Shown: in pieces, positions 53,254-63,264 of the stretch
Numbering within the stretch: position 1 is the first letter of the stretch
How the letters are laid out: each line of letters opens with the position of its first letter
Source of the DNA: Daphnia pulex
Taxonomy: Eukaryota > Arthropoda > Branchiopoda > Diplostraca > Daphniidae
Direction: 5' to 3'
DNA length: 64,000 bases
Assembly (NCBI RefSeq): GCF_021134715.1
Contig: NC_060019.1
Coordinates: forward strand, 4,154,001 to 4,218,000
Position numbers and translations under genes: made by a program
Notes under the pieces: generated by a model
The model's input: the letters and a program-made list of their open reading frames with translations, nothing else
Database searches by the model: none
Told to the model about the DNA's origin: nothing

Positions 53254-54787
53254 CTAATCTCTATCAACTAAATTTGATAACACAGCGAGAGTTAAAAGAG
53301 GTTCTCTTTTTAGGACAATACATTTACACTTTATTGTTTTTATCGATAATAAAACTAGGGTTCCAGTGCCAACTATTTCGATTATGTGCATCGGAAGTGA
53401 AGAAATGATTTTTCTAATATATAGACGACGGGAAAAAATTAAGCATTCTCCTAGTAAAGCTGTTGAGCTGAGGGGCAAATAAAAACTTTGTAGCTCATGG
53501 ATTTCGCCGTTGGTAGTTGTGACGTAACAGTTCTGTCTTCTCGTCGAAAGTTTGTGGGATCTCATAGAAAATATATCTTTCATCGAGCACATCTTTTCAA
53601 ACCTCTTAAACATTACATCTCCAGGGAAATTATAACCATGATCCGACATAACTTTATTTTGTAAGACGAGCATTCCTTCGTTCAAAATCAAACTTTTTTT
53701 CCGCTCCCAAAGAAAGAACAGTTATTCATGGTGACATGTCGCTTCAATTTTGGAATGTCTCCGAGCAAGATTTGAACAAGGTAATTTATTACTTCATTTT
53801 CGCTGTCTGTAATTAAATGAATTCCCTTCGCTTTTAAATTTTGGATTTTAATGAACTTAGATGCGACTTGAAGATCTACTGATTGTGTACCGTTAAATAG
53901 TTTTCCAAGCCGACCATTAGAGTCCTCAAACCCATAGGCTGAATATGCCCATAGAGGTCCCCATCTGCTTACACAATCACATGCATGTAAAAGAATATGT
54001 ACATTGAATGACATGTGTTCTTTTCCATACAAATTTTCAAACTCCTCAACAAAATTTTCAATTTTTTTTCGAGCTAAATATAAATCCATTGGAGAAATAT
54101 AATTGTTGTTCAAGGAGAAAATAGCTTCACTTAATTTAACAAAGTGTCTATGAAATCGATTTGGTAAAATATCCTTTAAAACTATAGGGGCATAATATAA
54201 AAGAAAATTTCGCCATTCAGCTGCTTTCCAGTAAGCCCTCTGATTAAGAGAACGAGGAAGCCTGGTAACATTAGAAGGAGGGATGATTTTTGCAATACGA
54301 CTGTCAATTCGTGCAATTTCTGTTGGTGTCCCAATATACCATGCTGACGTACTATTTTTGGAATCAAACCAAAGACTAGCTAACTGTCTAGAAACCCCTA
54401 AATCTACATCGTGCATTGCATCGTAAACACATCCTTCAACCACATCAAAATCATAAATGTTATAAAACGGCGACCATCCTTTAACACCAATATGAGGGGA
54501 TTCTGTTTCTATAGCATAAGCTGCATGCCGTTTTACTCTTTTGTAAGTTCTTTTCTTTGAAGGTTGAGGCTCATTCGGATAAGTTTGAACATTCCCTTTA
54601 CCTTTTTTTACACGAGCGCCACTTGTTTCACACCAGGAACATCCATAAGTGCCGTTGAATTGCACAAAATTTTGAACCATTGCGTGGGCGGGAGTATCAA
54701 CAGATGCCATCAGTAGGTCAACAGTAGAGGTTATCTGTATGTTTCCATTCATCCATGTGAAGCCATTTCTTGCGAGAGTTCCCAGTT
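53254..54787 (-). pseudogene. TNP2-type transposase, main exon with a frame break in an A-run
   Basis: After a TGCATAG acceptor (near 54790) it encodes the Tnp2 domain: HAMVQNFVQFNGTYGC (zinc pocket CSWC), the catalytic-region DAMHDVDLGVSRQL, then HILLHACDCVSRWGPLWAYSAYG and the N-x-x-L-G-x-L-F-N-G-T element of the DUF4218-like C-terminal part. At about 53695 a run of seven A bases ends the frame (stop at 53688), and the protein-like reading resumes in the overlapping frame to 53254. A one-base indel or assembly error explains this. Confidence 0.75.
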
Positions 54788-55039
54788 CAGCCATAATCTA
54801 TGCAATGTAAAAAAATATATAAAACAATTAATATCACATTTTTCTCATTGATATCTCATAACAAAATACTAAATTATCATGTTTACTCATGATACAATCA
54901 CGAGTAAACAAAAAATACAAAACAATTAATATCTCATTATCTCATTGATATCTCATAAAAAAATACTAAGTTATCATGTTTACTCATGATACAATCATGA
55001 GAAGTAGCATATCATGTAATTGATTTTTATTTAATCGAT

Positions 55040-55352
55040 TACCTTTTTGTAATATGCTGATAAATTAGGTTTGCCACTACCAAACCACACTGCACCGAGA
55101 ATAATAAACTTTTTCCGTAGCCAGGGTGGGAATTCGTTAATCGTAAATTGTATCGGCCAAAACGATGTGTTCGAGGAGTTAAATCCAGGGAATCCATCGA
55201 TGTTTTTAGTCAGCGATATGGCACTAGGATCTTTATTAAGTTTTCCTTCCTTGAAATTGGAGTACGAGCTTCCGTCATAGATATCGCATATGTTATTTCC
55301 ACTGTTATTTCGATTAAAACGATACAAAAGCTCACTTCCAAGTTTATAATCC
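55040..55352 (-). CDS. TNP2-type transposase, exon encoding the N-terminal Tnp2 signature
   Basis: Acceptor TTATTTTAG and donor AAG|GTAATC on the minus strand. The encoded NIDGFPGFNSSNTSFWPIQ, INEFPPWLR and VWFGSGKPN are the classic start of the Tnp2 transposase domain (D-G-x-P-x-F-x-S-S-x-x-S-x-W-P, WFGxxKPx). It joins upstream of the main exon. Confidence 0.8.
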
Positions 55353-55422
55353 TAAAATAAATATATATGTTAGTTATAAGGTGGTTTAATATCGTGAGAG
55401 TAATGATTTTGGACATATACCT

Positions 55423-55818
55423 GTAGATAACGACGAAGTTGACTTTCAATCGACAACAATAAGTAGTATCCGCCTTTATCCTTTAACTCTTGTTTTGTTT
55501 CCTGAGTGTTGCAAGTACGGCAAAGCAAAACATTTTGTTCTTCCGTCATATCTTCTAGGCATGACGTGCAGAAATACACATGTGTTGGCTTATCAAGTTC
55601 CTGTTTACTGTGTTTTTCTAAGAGATAAACAGTCTGCAGAAGTGTACAGTCTGCCGGAAGAAACAGCAACAGCAAATCCAATAAACATTGCAAGGAATCT
55701 CTCGTCATTGAACAGTAGGTGGAAAATGACAACACGAAAAAGATAGCTTGCGCTAGTGTAAGTTTACTATTGGGATACAAGAGCATATTTGGATCCACTC
55801 CAAAAGCATCAGCTTCAT
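55423..55818 (-). CDS. TNP2-type transposase, upstream exon with Cys pairs
   Basis: Lies between acceptor AAAACAG and a GTATAT donor. It encodes a helical segment, then a putative zinc module with YFCTSCLED and LLCRTCNTQE, which in relatives precedes the Tnp2 domain. Leu-rich, no stop. The frame continues into the exon at 55352. Confidence 0.6.
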
Positions 55819-55972
55819 CTGTTTTGAATAGAGCGATGAAATGAATACATTAACTGTTAAAAAGATATAAAAATGTCCTTATGATGTTATCGTTGAAAAA
55901 CATGATTTATAGACGATTTATCATGATTTTAGCATTAAAAACTTTGGCAATGAAATTATGAGCCACACTTGC

Positions 55973-56389
55973 CTCTAATTTCATCATCGGTTTCTGCTGT
56001 TGTTACATTGGCAGCAGGAAACAAAACATTTTCGTCGTAAAACTCCTGCTCTTCGTCATCTATTTGATTGAAATAGTTCTCTAATAGCTCGTCTCTTGGT
56101 GTATCATCTTCCTGAATTGGATTATTATTAATGCTGTTGCCCTCAATGTGGTTTTCTTGAAAGTCATCTGATTCATTTACACCAGCAGTTATTGATAAGT
56201 TATTAGGCTCATTGGCAACATTAGTTGTTTGGAAATCAGCAGTTGCACCATCAGTAGCAGTTGTTTGTTGTTGTTGTCTTTCTGCATTCGTCTGTTTAGC
56301 TCTTTTTCGTTGATTGTAAAGGGTTTGTCGAGGAATTTTTATTCCATTATTGGTTAGGTAGTTGTGATATGTTCCACGTTTACGTTTCC
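55973..56389 (-). CDS. TNP2-type transposase, N-terminal acidic exon
   Basis: After acceptor CACCTACAG, the frame starts with a basic KRKRGTYHNYL segment and a QRKRAKQT patch, likely nuclear localisation or DNA contact. It runs through a Gln/Asn/Asp/Glu-rich stretch and ends at GAG|GCAAGT, a GC-AG type donor. No ATG is visible, so at least one more 5' exon must exist upstream, or it was lost. Confidence 0.55.
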
Positions 56390-56521
56390 CTGTAGGTGAT
56401 TAATCAACTAAATCCATCTTAGCACAGCAATATATTCAATAATGTAGTGATGTATATCCGATATAAAACGCACGGTTGACTACTCTCTAAACTATATACA
56501 GTAGTGTAGATTTCGTCTGCA

Positions 56522-57290
56522 TATCATGAAAATATCATGATTTTCTTACTACTTTAGTACTTATATCTCATGATAAATCCACGATAAATAACTGCACATT
56601 TAATGATACCAAAATTTACCAATCATGAAAATATCATGATTTTCTTACTACTTTAGTACTTATATCTCATGAGTATATTCATGATAAATCCATGATAAAT
56701 AACTGCGCATTTAATGATACCAAAATTTACAAATCATGAAAAAATCATGATTTTCTTACTACTTTAGTACTTATATCCCATGAGCATATTCACGATAAAT
56801 GCATGATAAATAACTGCGCATTTAATGATACAAAAATTTACAAATCATGAAAATATCATAATTTTCTTACTACTTTAATACTTATATCTCATGAGTAAAT
56901 TCATGATAAATCCATGATAAATAAATGCACATTTAATGATACCAAAATTTACCCATCATGAAAAAATAATGAGTTTGTTACTAGTTTATCAGTTATATCT
57001 CATGAGTATATTCATGATAAATGCATGATAAATAAATACACATTTAATGATACAAACATTTTACAAATTATAAAAATATAATGAGTTTGTTACTAGTTTA
57101 ACATTTATATCTCATGAGTATATTCATGATAAATGCATGATAAATAAATACACATTTAATGATACAAACATTTTACAAATCATAAAAATATAATGAGTTT
57201 GTTACTAGTTTATCATTTATATCTCATGATTAATATTCTTGATAAATACATGATAAATAATGGAAAATTTAATGCTATTAAAATTTAAAT
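56522..57290. repeat. tandem subterminal repeats, about 7 units of about 111 bp
   Basis: Units start with ATCATGAAAATATCATGATTTTCTTAC or a variant at about 56522, 56622, 56733, 56844, 56955, 57068 and 57179, and end with CATTTAATGATACCAAAATTTAC. Each holds the palindrome TCATGA several times. The array lies inside the transposon's 5' (right) end and is a candidate transposase-binding region. Confidence 0.8.
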
Positions 57291-57611
57291 CATCAGGAAA
57301 TATCATGATTTTATTCCAATTTCTCAACTTATTCACACCTATATATCATGAGAAATATTCATGATTATTACATGAGATTCTAATATGATTTTCAAATGTT
57401 TTTTAACTATGAAATCAGTGATATCTGATATGAGGTTTGATGATTTGGACTTAGAAATTTTTTTAGGTCAGTTTTTACAATTTATAATCTCATTAAAAAG
57501 TGAGATTTTAGTGAGATAAAATTTTTATAATAAAAAATTATGAAAAAATCATCAGTGTCATGAGAAAACTTATGATTTCTCATAAAATTAGATGATATTT
57601 TACCGTAAGGG

Positions 57612-59450
57612 ATGGGTATGATGGTAGCTCGCTATCTATTAGCCAAGACTCATGTAATGCAACATGTGACCGCATGATATAATTGTATTGTTACTATAGT
57701 AATAAGTGTTACTTTAACTTAATATAAACATGAAGTGTGACGTGGGGTGGCGGGGTGATATGGGGTGCCGTTTTTCCCGAATAACAGCATATGAAAGAGT
57801 CAAACAGCAATCAAACAATGAGGAAACATAGAGGTAACTCAAATTAATCTACCAAACTAAAATTAATCCGAATCAAACAAAGATTAAACAAAAATCAATG
57901 TTTTTAACAGCAATCAAACACATCTAACACGCAGCTAACACAGATCTAACCGAATCAAACGTGATTTATTGATTAATAATCAATTAAATGAATTGTACGG
58001 AAATTGAAACGAAGTATTAAATGACAAAAGTTGAAATAAATTGGCAAAAATATTATAATTAATTAAAGAAAACGGGAAATATGATGAATACAATAATTCG
58101 AAAAGTAAACATAAAATCAAATGGCAACATTTGTATAAAACCAATGGGCTTTTTTTTAATTACCCCACAAATGTTATAAATAAAAGTCACAATGTTCTGA
58201 AACAACAAATGCGTGCCCATTATTCAATGAAAAATGTGTATTTAAAATTAAACATACAAACAATGAGTAATGTTTAATAAAACAAAAGGCTTTTATTGTA
58301 AATATTCCACGAATTTTGAATGAAAAATTCACAATTTAATAATTTAACTGAATGGAGTCAATGGACAAATGAATGAACAGTGTTCAATAAAAAAGTACAT
58401 ATATTTCAAACGTGCAATACTATGAAACTCGGGAAATGTAATATTTTAGGAAAGAATTATTATTTTTCTTAAAAAAATGTCACGGCCATACAAGAAATAA
58501 AAACCAAAATGAACTAAACGTATTAGCGTGTATCAGCATAGCCTATAGCATGCAAACCGTATGTTGGTTTACTACGGCTTTACTAGGCGTCTAATGATCT
58601 ACCTGAATACCCCTCAGCTAGATATTCTTATTGAAGAAAACAATTATAAATTCAAAAATGAAAATAAATAAATAAATAAAAATAAGCTGGTTACGTGAAT
58701 TTGTATTTGTATTCACATAGTTTCACGTGGAATGGTGAATGGGAATGGGAATGGGCAGAAAAACAGACTAGTACCTTGGTAAATGCCTTTGGCTCTACCT
58801 GTGGTCTACCTGTAATTCGCCAACTTGGGAAAAACGGGTAGGTGCTAGATTGTCAAATTTGTTGACAATAGGTTAATGGAGGCGTTTTTATTTATATATT
58901 TTCCGCATATAATCCCACTCGCTCCCACTTGAATTGCATCAACAATAGAAATTCTAATTCAAGTGAGTGCCGGGAGCCTAATATGTGTTACCATGTAAAA
59001 TTTTTATTAATCAACGCCCCGCGCTAGGAAAGGTATTTCCGCATGTTTCATTATCTGTTCGCCGTGCCAAAATTTCGTGAGAGGATCATATGGCACGTCC
59101 ACGTTATTGCCGCCACATCTATTCGATTGATCAAACCGAATTTTTGATCGATCTGACATAGAATTTTAAATAGACTTATATCACCAGAAAAAAATGCAAA
59201 TCAAATTCTATTTGTATTTGTTTTCCATTCACGTAAAGTGAAATTAGTCGGATGTGATTTGGTTTTTATCGAAATGGTTTCGAATTTTCGAAAACCATAA
59301 ATTAATTTTACCGAACGAGTAGTAACTGGGTAATCGAATGGTGTTTTGAATTTTCCAAAACCAGGAATGAATTTTTAAAATCAAGTTCGAATTAGCTTAT
59401 TGATTATTTTCGAAATATAGGGATGAATTGCTCATTACGCGAAAAATAAT
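57612..59450. other. AT-rich DNA without a supported gene
   Basis: Repetition of AATCAAACA and CTAACAC motifs at 57800-57965 and a GGGAAT triplet run at 58738. No ORF of note, RNA gene or transposon end recognised. Confidence 0.5.
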
Positions 59451-59459
59451 GACTTCGAA

Positions 59460-60960
59460 GGAATCGCGCTAGATCTAGCGCCATCTAAGCACTTATGACG
59501 CTAGCAAAGTTTTTTTGCTATTAGCTTGCGCGAAATGCGCAAAATTTAGCCCAATACATTTTATCACATTTACGAAAAGTGCGTGCCCGTCCGTATTTTA
59601 GCGCTTAGCGTGGGTCCATCGCTTATTTAAGCGCAAAGGTCGCCCATCCGCTGTTTTTGGCGGCTCAATCTGGGCGAAAAATAACTCATTCAAATATTTT
59701 GCGCTAGTAAAGCGCTATCTAAGCGCGCGTGGCGCTAGCGATGTGTTGGCGATAAACTTACGTGCGATGAGCTATATTCAGCGCATTTCTTTATTCTTCG
59801 CATTATTTACGAAACGCGCAAGCGCTTCTTTAATTTAATTAATTGGTTGCGAAAGGGAGAACGATTGCGGTGAATGGATGAGAAGCGCGCGCCAATACAT
59901 GATATTAGCGCTTGTCGCAGGTCTGTTCGCTATCTTAGCGCTAATCGTCGCCCGTCCACTTTTTAAGACGGCTCGCTGGGCCAAAAATTTTAAATTGTTC
60001 GCGCTGGATCTAGCGCTAGCGCTAGCGCGCATGGCACTAATGATTAATTTCAAATTAACTTGTGCGCGATATGCGAGCGGGATAAATAATGAAGTGAAAT
60101 ATGTCGCGCTAGATCTACCGCTATCTAGGCTCTATTACCCTTATTATGATTTATTTGTGATTGACTTGCGTAAGATGCGCTAAATATTGCGCATCGTAGT
60201 TAATCACAGGTAAATCATAAGCGCAATACACTCTTATACAGCGCTAGATCTAGCGCTAAATATTTATTTTATCAAATTATGCGCGCGTCGTAATTTATGT
60301 AATGAACTTATTCAGAGCTGAATTTCAGCTAAATTTAGCGCATTTTTCATTGAGCGCAAGTTATTTTTAAGTTTATCATTACGCTGCGATATAGCTAGAT
60401 GCAGCGCTACAAATTTGACATTTTTTGCGCAGCGAGCCGCCTTAAAGTCTGGAACAGCGGACGGGCGACGATAAGCGCTACGACAAGCAGCCTGACTCGT
60501 GATAAGCGCTGAAAAATGGACGGGCACGTACGAGCTACTCGTCCAGTCTCCGCAATGGTTTTCTTTTCCAGAACCATTTAGTTAAATTAACGAAGCGCTT
60601 GCGCGTTTCGTAAAAAATGCGATGCAATGAATTACGCTAAATTTAGCGCATCGCGCGCAAGTTAATCGCATATACATCACCAGCGCAATGTGCGCTTAGA
60701 CAGCGCTATGTCTAGCGAGAGACATTTGATTTAATTATTGTTGGCGGAAAAAAAAGCGGATGGGTGACCTTAGCGCTTAAATAGCGACGGGCTTACTCTG
60801 AGCGCTAAAATACGGACGGGCACGCGCATTTTCTAAAATACATTATAATAGGAATTGCGCTAAATTTAGCGCATCGTAGTTTATCACAGGTAAATCACTA
60901 GCGCCATACGCGCTCGAACAAACGCTACGAACTTTATTTTTTTTTGAATTGCATGGTCGG
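59460..60960. repeat. 1.5-kb GCGC-rich imperfect palindrome
   Basis: Dominated by TAGCGC(T/C) and GCGCTAGATCTAGCGC motifs. Left blocks (GTGCCCGTCCGTATTTTAGCG at 59582; ATCGTCGCCCGTCC at 59945) recur inverted on the right (60810-60830; about 60460), centred near 60200. Other blocks (GTAGTTWATCACAGGTAAATCA at 60197 and 60877) are direct repeats. Its base composition differs sharply from the AT-rich surroundings. Probably a foldback transposon or decayed satellite; ORFs across it are not genes. Confidence 0.7.
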
Positions 60961-61127
60961 TAGCTCAAAAGAGTAGCTCGGTCGGTATTCAAACAAATCT
61001 TCATGTATTAAGCCAATCAATACAATCATGTTGCCACTTATACTTCAATCATCTTCATAGTCCTCTCTCTCTCTCTTCCGTTTAATTATCGCCCTACACT
61101 TCATCAGTCATCAATTTGTTTTTCATC

Positions 61128-63032
61128 ATGGCGGAGGCTCGTCTCACCGCATCACGTGGAGGCAATCGTGCCGCTGCGACTCGTTTAATCAACAGGATTA
61201 ATACTATCGTTGCAGATGTTGCCATAACGAGAGCCCAAAAGATCCACGAACTTCAAGACAAAAGTCTTGAAGAAAAGATAGCAACCATAGCAAACATCGA
61301 CAACGCCATTCAAGATGAATTAGATCCTGAAGATGTTCAAGCAGAGATTGAAGCAGCCGATACGAATAATCAAACTTATCGTGACGCTAGAGCCGGCTTT
61401 ACATTTCAACTGAAAACGCTGCAAGATGAAGAAGCTGCAGCTAACGCAATTCTCGCTCTCGCTACAGCTCCAGTCGTTCCCGCCGCCGCTGCTGCTACAC
61501 CTGGTCCTTCTGCCAGTATGCTCCCGAAACTTGATTTGCCCTCATTCAAAGGCGACATTCTTCAATGGTCCAGCTTTTGGGACGTTTTTGAATCCGAAGT
61601 CGATTCCAAAAGCTATGGCGGTGCTACAAAATTCAACTTTCTCATCTCTAAACTCGAAGGAGAAGCAAAGGCCTCTCTTCTTGGTCTCACCTCTTCGAAT
61701 GACAACTACACCAAGGCTAAGGATATCCTTCGATTACGCTACAGCCAACCCAGGAAGGTGATCACTGCTCACTACAAGGCGCTTATCAACCTCCCAGTCG
61801 CGAATGCTACTCGTTCAAGTCTACGTGCGTTCGCCGATCAACTTGAATCCCACATCCGTGGTCTCGAAGCCCTTGGAACGGCCCCTGCCTTCTACGGTGA
61901 TCTTCTCGTCTGTTTCTTAATTGATAAACTCGCCATTGATGTGCGTCGTAACCTCACACGCCATCAAGGCAATGCAGACTGGACTCTCGACGAGTTACGG
62001 AATGCCATCGCGCGAGAAATCGAGATTATGGGTGACACGTTTGAGCTTCCACCTCCTCGTCCTGCATCAAAGCAAGTTCTCTTCAATTCATCGTATCCTT
62101 CCCAAGCAACAAAGAAGCGCATTTGTCCATTTTGTTCTGGAGAGCATTCGCCGACAAGATGCTCCGAATTCAAGACACCGGAAGATCGCGCAAAAATTGT
62201 GAAGATAAAGAAGCTATGTTCCAACTGTCTTCATTCAGGACACACTAATTTGAAAGACTGCCCTAATCGTTTTGGGTGTCAACACTGCAATCAGCAGCAC
62301 CACACCAGTCTTCATTTTGAAAAGAGACCGCCGGGTACTCCCCCGAAGTCTTCCTCTTCTCATACTGGATGTCTTCAAACCAAAGCAGTTTCAAAAGTTG
62401 TGGCAGCCATGGTGACTGAATCTTTACCATTTGTTTTTCTTAAAACAGCAGTTGCCCCCGTTTGCTCACATCTTACTTCTACATTTGCTAATCTACTAAT
62501 CGATGATGGATCACAAATCACCTTTATCACAGCTAGACTAGTCAAATTACTCCGTCTTTATCCAATACGACGAGTATCGCTCCTTCTCTCCGGCTTTAAA
62601 GGAATTTCAGCATCCTCCATGGAACCAAGCTACTACGACGTCGTCAATTTCTGGCTCCAAGGGTTAAACGGCGAACGTCTCTTAATTCAAGCTGTTGTTC
62701 TTGACTCGATTGTTGAACCTTTAGAAGACCCTCATCGAGCAATTCTCTCAACTCTGCCTCATCTACAAAATCTTCAGTTGGCTCATCCTACGTCAACAGA
62801 TGATCACTTTTCCGTCGATATCTTGATTGGAGCTGATTCGTATTGGTCCATCGTTGGCGATGAAAACATTCATGGCAACGGCCCTACAGCTGTCAACAGT
62901 TTTATCGGATATCTCGTTTCTGGTCCACTTCAGGATTACCATCCATCGACTCAACGATCCTGGTTACGGCACCAAATGTCGGGAAATAAACGACTTTGTT
63001 TTGTCTTTGTATTAAACAGACAAATACAATAG
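61128..63032 (+). CDS. BEL/Pao Gag-protease, truncated, running into an antisense LTR
   Basis: Starts at the ATG of MAEARLTAS. It has a helical N-terminal region, then the DUF1759-like Gag domain (LPSFKGDILQWSSFWDVFE, residues about 140-290) and Cys/His fingers (CPFCSGEHSPTRC, CSNCLHSGHTNLKDC, CQHCNQQHH). The protease-like domain begins with LLIDDGSQITFI (DDGS instead of the more usual DSGS) and ends with ILIGADSYW. RT, RNase H and IN should follow, but at about 62945 the frame enters the reverse complement of a BEL leader/PBS and LTR and stops at 63032. It is therefore a 3'-truncated element. No 5' LTR is visible before it. Confidence 0.85.
   Translation: MAEARLTASRGGNRAAATRLINRINTIVADVAITRAQKIHELQDKSLEEKIATIANIDNAIQDELDPEDVQAEIEAADTNNQTYRDARAGFTFQLKTLQDEEAAANAILALATAPVVPAAAAATPGPSASMLPKLDLPSFKGDILQWSSFWDVFESEVDSKSYGGATKFNFLISKLEGEAKASLLGLTSSNDNYTKAKDILRLRYSQPRKVITAHYKALINLPVANATRSSLRAFADQLESHIRGLEALGTAPAFYGDLLVCFLIDKLAIDVRRNLTRHQGNADWTLDELRNAIAREIEIMGDTFELPPPRPASKQVLFNSSYPSQATKKRICPFCSGEHSPTRCSEFKTPEDRAKIVKIKKLCSNCLHSGHTNLKDCPNRFGCQHCNQQHHTSLHFEKRPPGTPPKSSSSHTGCLQTKAVSKVVAAMVTESLPFVFLKTAVAPVCSHLTSTFANLLIDDGSQITFITARLVKLLRLYPIRRVSLLLSGFKGISASSMEPSYYDVVNFWLQGLNGERLLIQAVVLDSIVEPLEDPHRAILSTLPHLQNLQLAHPTSTDDHFSVDILIGADSYWSIVGDENIHGNGPTAVNSFIGYLVSGPLQDYHPSTQRSWLRHQMSGNKRLCFVFVLNRQIQ
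62952..62977 (-). promoter_or_regulatory. BEL/Pao-type primer binding site, minus strand
   Basis: The minus strand reads TTTGGTGCCGTAACCAGG right after the LTR end CCCGACA, as in 5' LTR/PBS junctions of BEL/Pao elements. It is read as codons by the plus-strand gag-protease frame, which marks the inversion junction. Confidence 0.6.
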
Positions 63033-63240
63033 AGAATTGAACGGGAAAGAAACTGAGAGTTTAGACGAGAGAGAAAATGCGGAGCTAACGACCAGTCGAT
63101 TAGAGAGAAGGACGCGAACTGGGGCTTCTAGAACAAAGAAAGGGGGTTCTAGCAATTAGGGGGTGAGAGAGGGTGACAAAAAATGAGGGGGGGTTACAAC
63201 GTTGCAATATAAATTTGGGAGGGAAATAATATTTCCGACA
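62978..63240 (-). repeat. BEL/Pao LTR, 263 bp
   Basis: TGTCGG..CCGACA ends, inverted over six bases. On the minus strand it follows an integrase stop codon and a short G-rich purine stretch (3' LTR context) and is followed by a PBS (5' LTR context), so one LTR has neighbours of both kinds. Confidence 0.75.
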
Positions 63241-63264
63241 TACTCCCGGCCCGGAAGCTTTCTT

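Larger units (their letters stand above)
53142..57611 (-). mobile_element. TNP2-type (CMC/EnSpm-like) DNA transposon, about 4.5 kb
   Basis: The terminal inverted repeat is CCCTTACGG(A/T)AAAAT, followed in both ends by ATGAGAAATCA. The outer ends lie at 53142 and 57611. Many copies of ATCATGAT/TCATGAGA-type short palindromes fill both subterminal regions. A spliced transposase gene is on the minus strand. I find no clear target duplication, and the ends are not the usual CACTA/CACTG, so the superfamily rests on the transposase. Confidence 0.75.

Noticed and set aside
57791..57965. AATCAAACA / CTAACAC repetition as telomere-like DNA
   Set aside because: The motifs vary and do not form a regular TTAGG-type array.
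59878..60183. 101-codon frame in the GCGC-rich island
   Set aside because: Ala/Leu/Arg-rich translation of the repeated GCGCTAG motif; not a gene.
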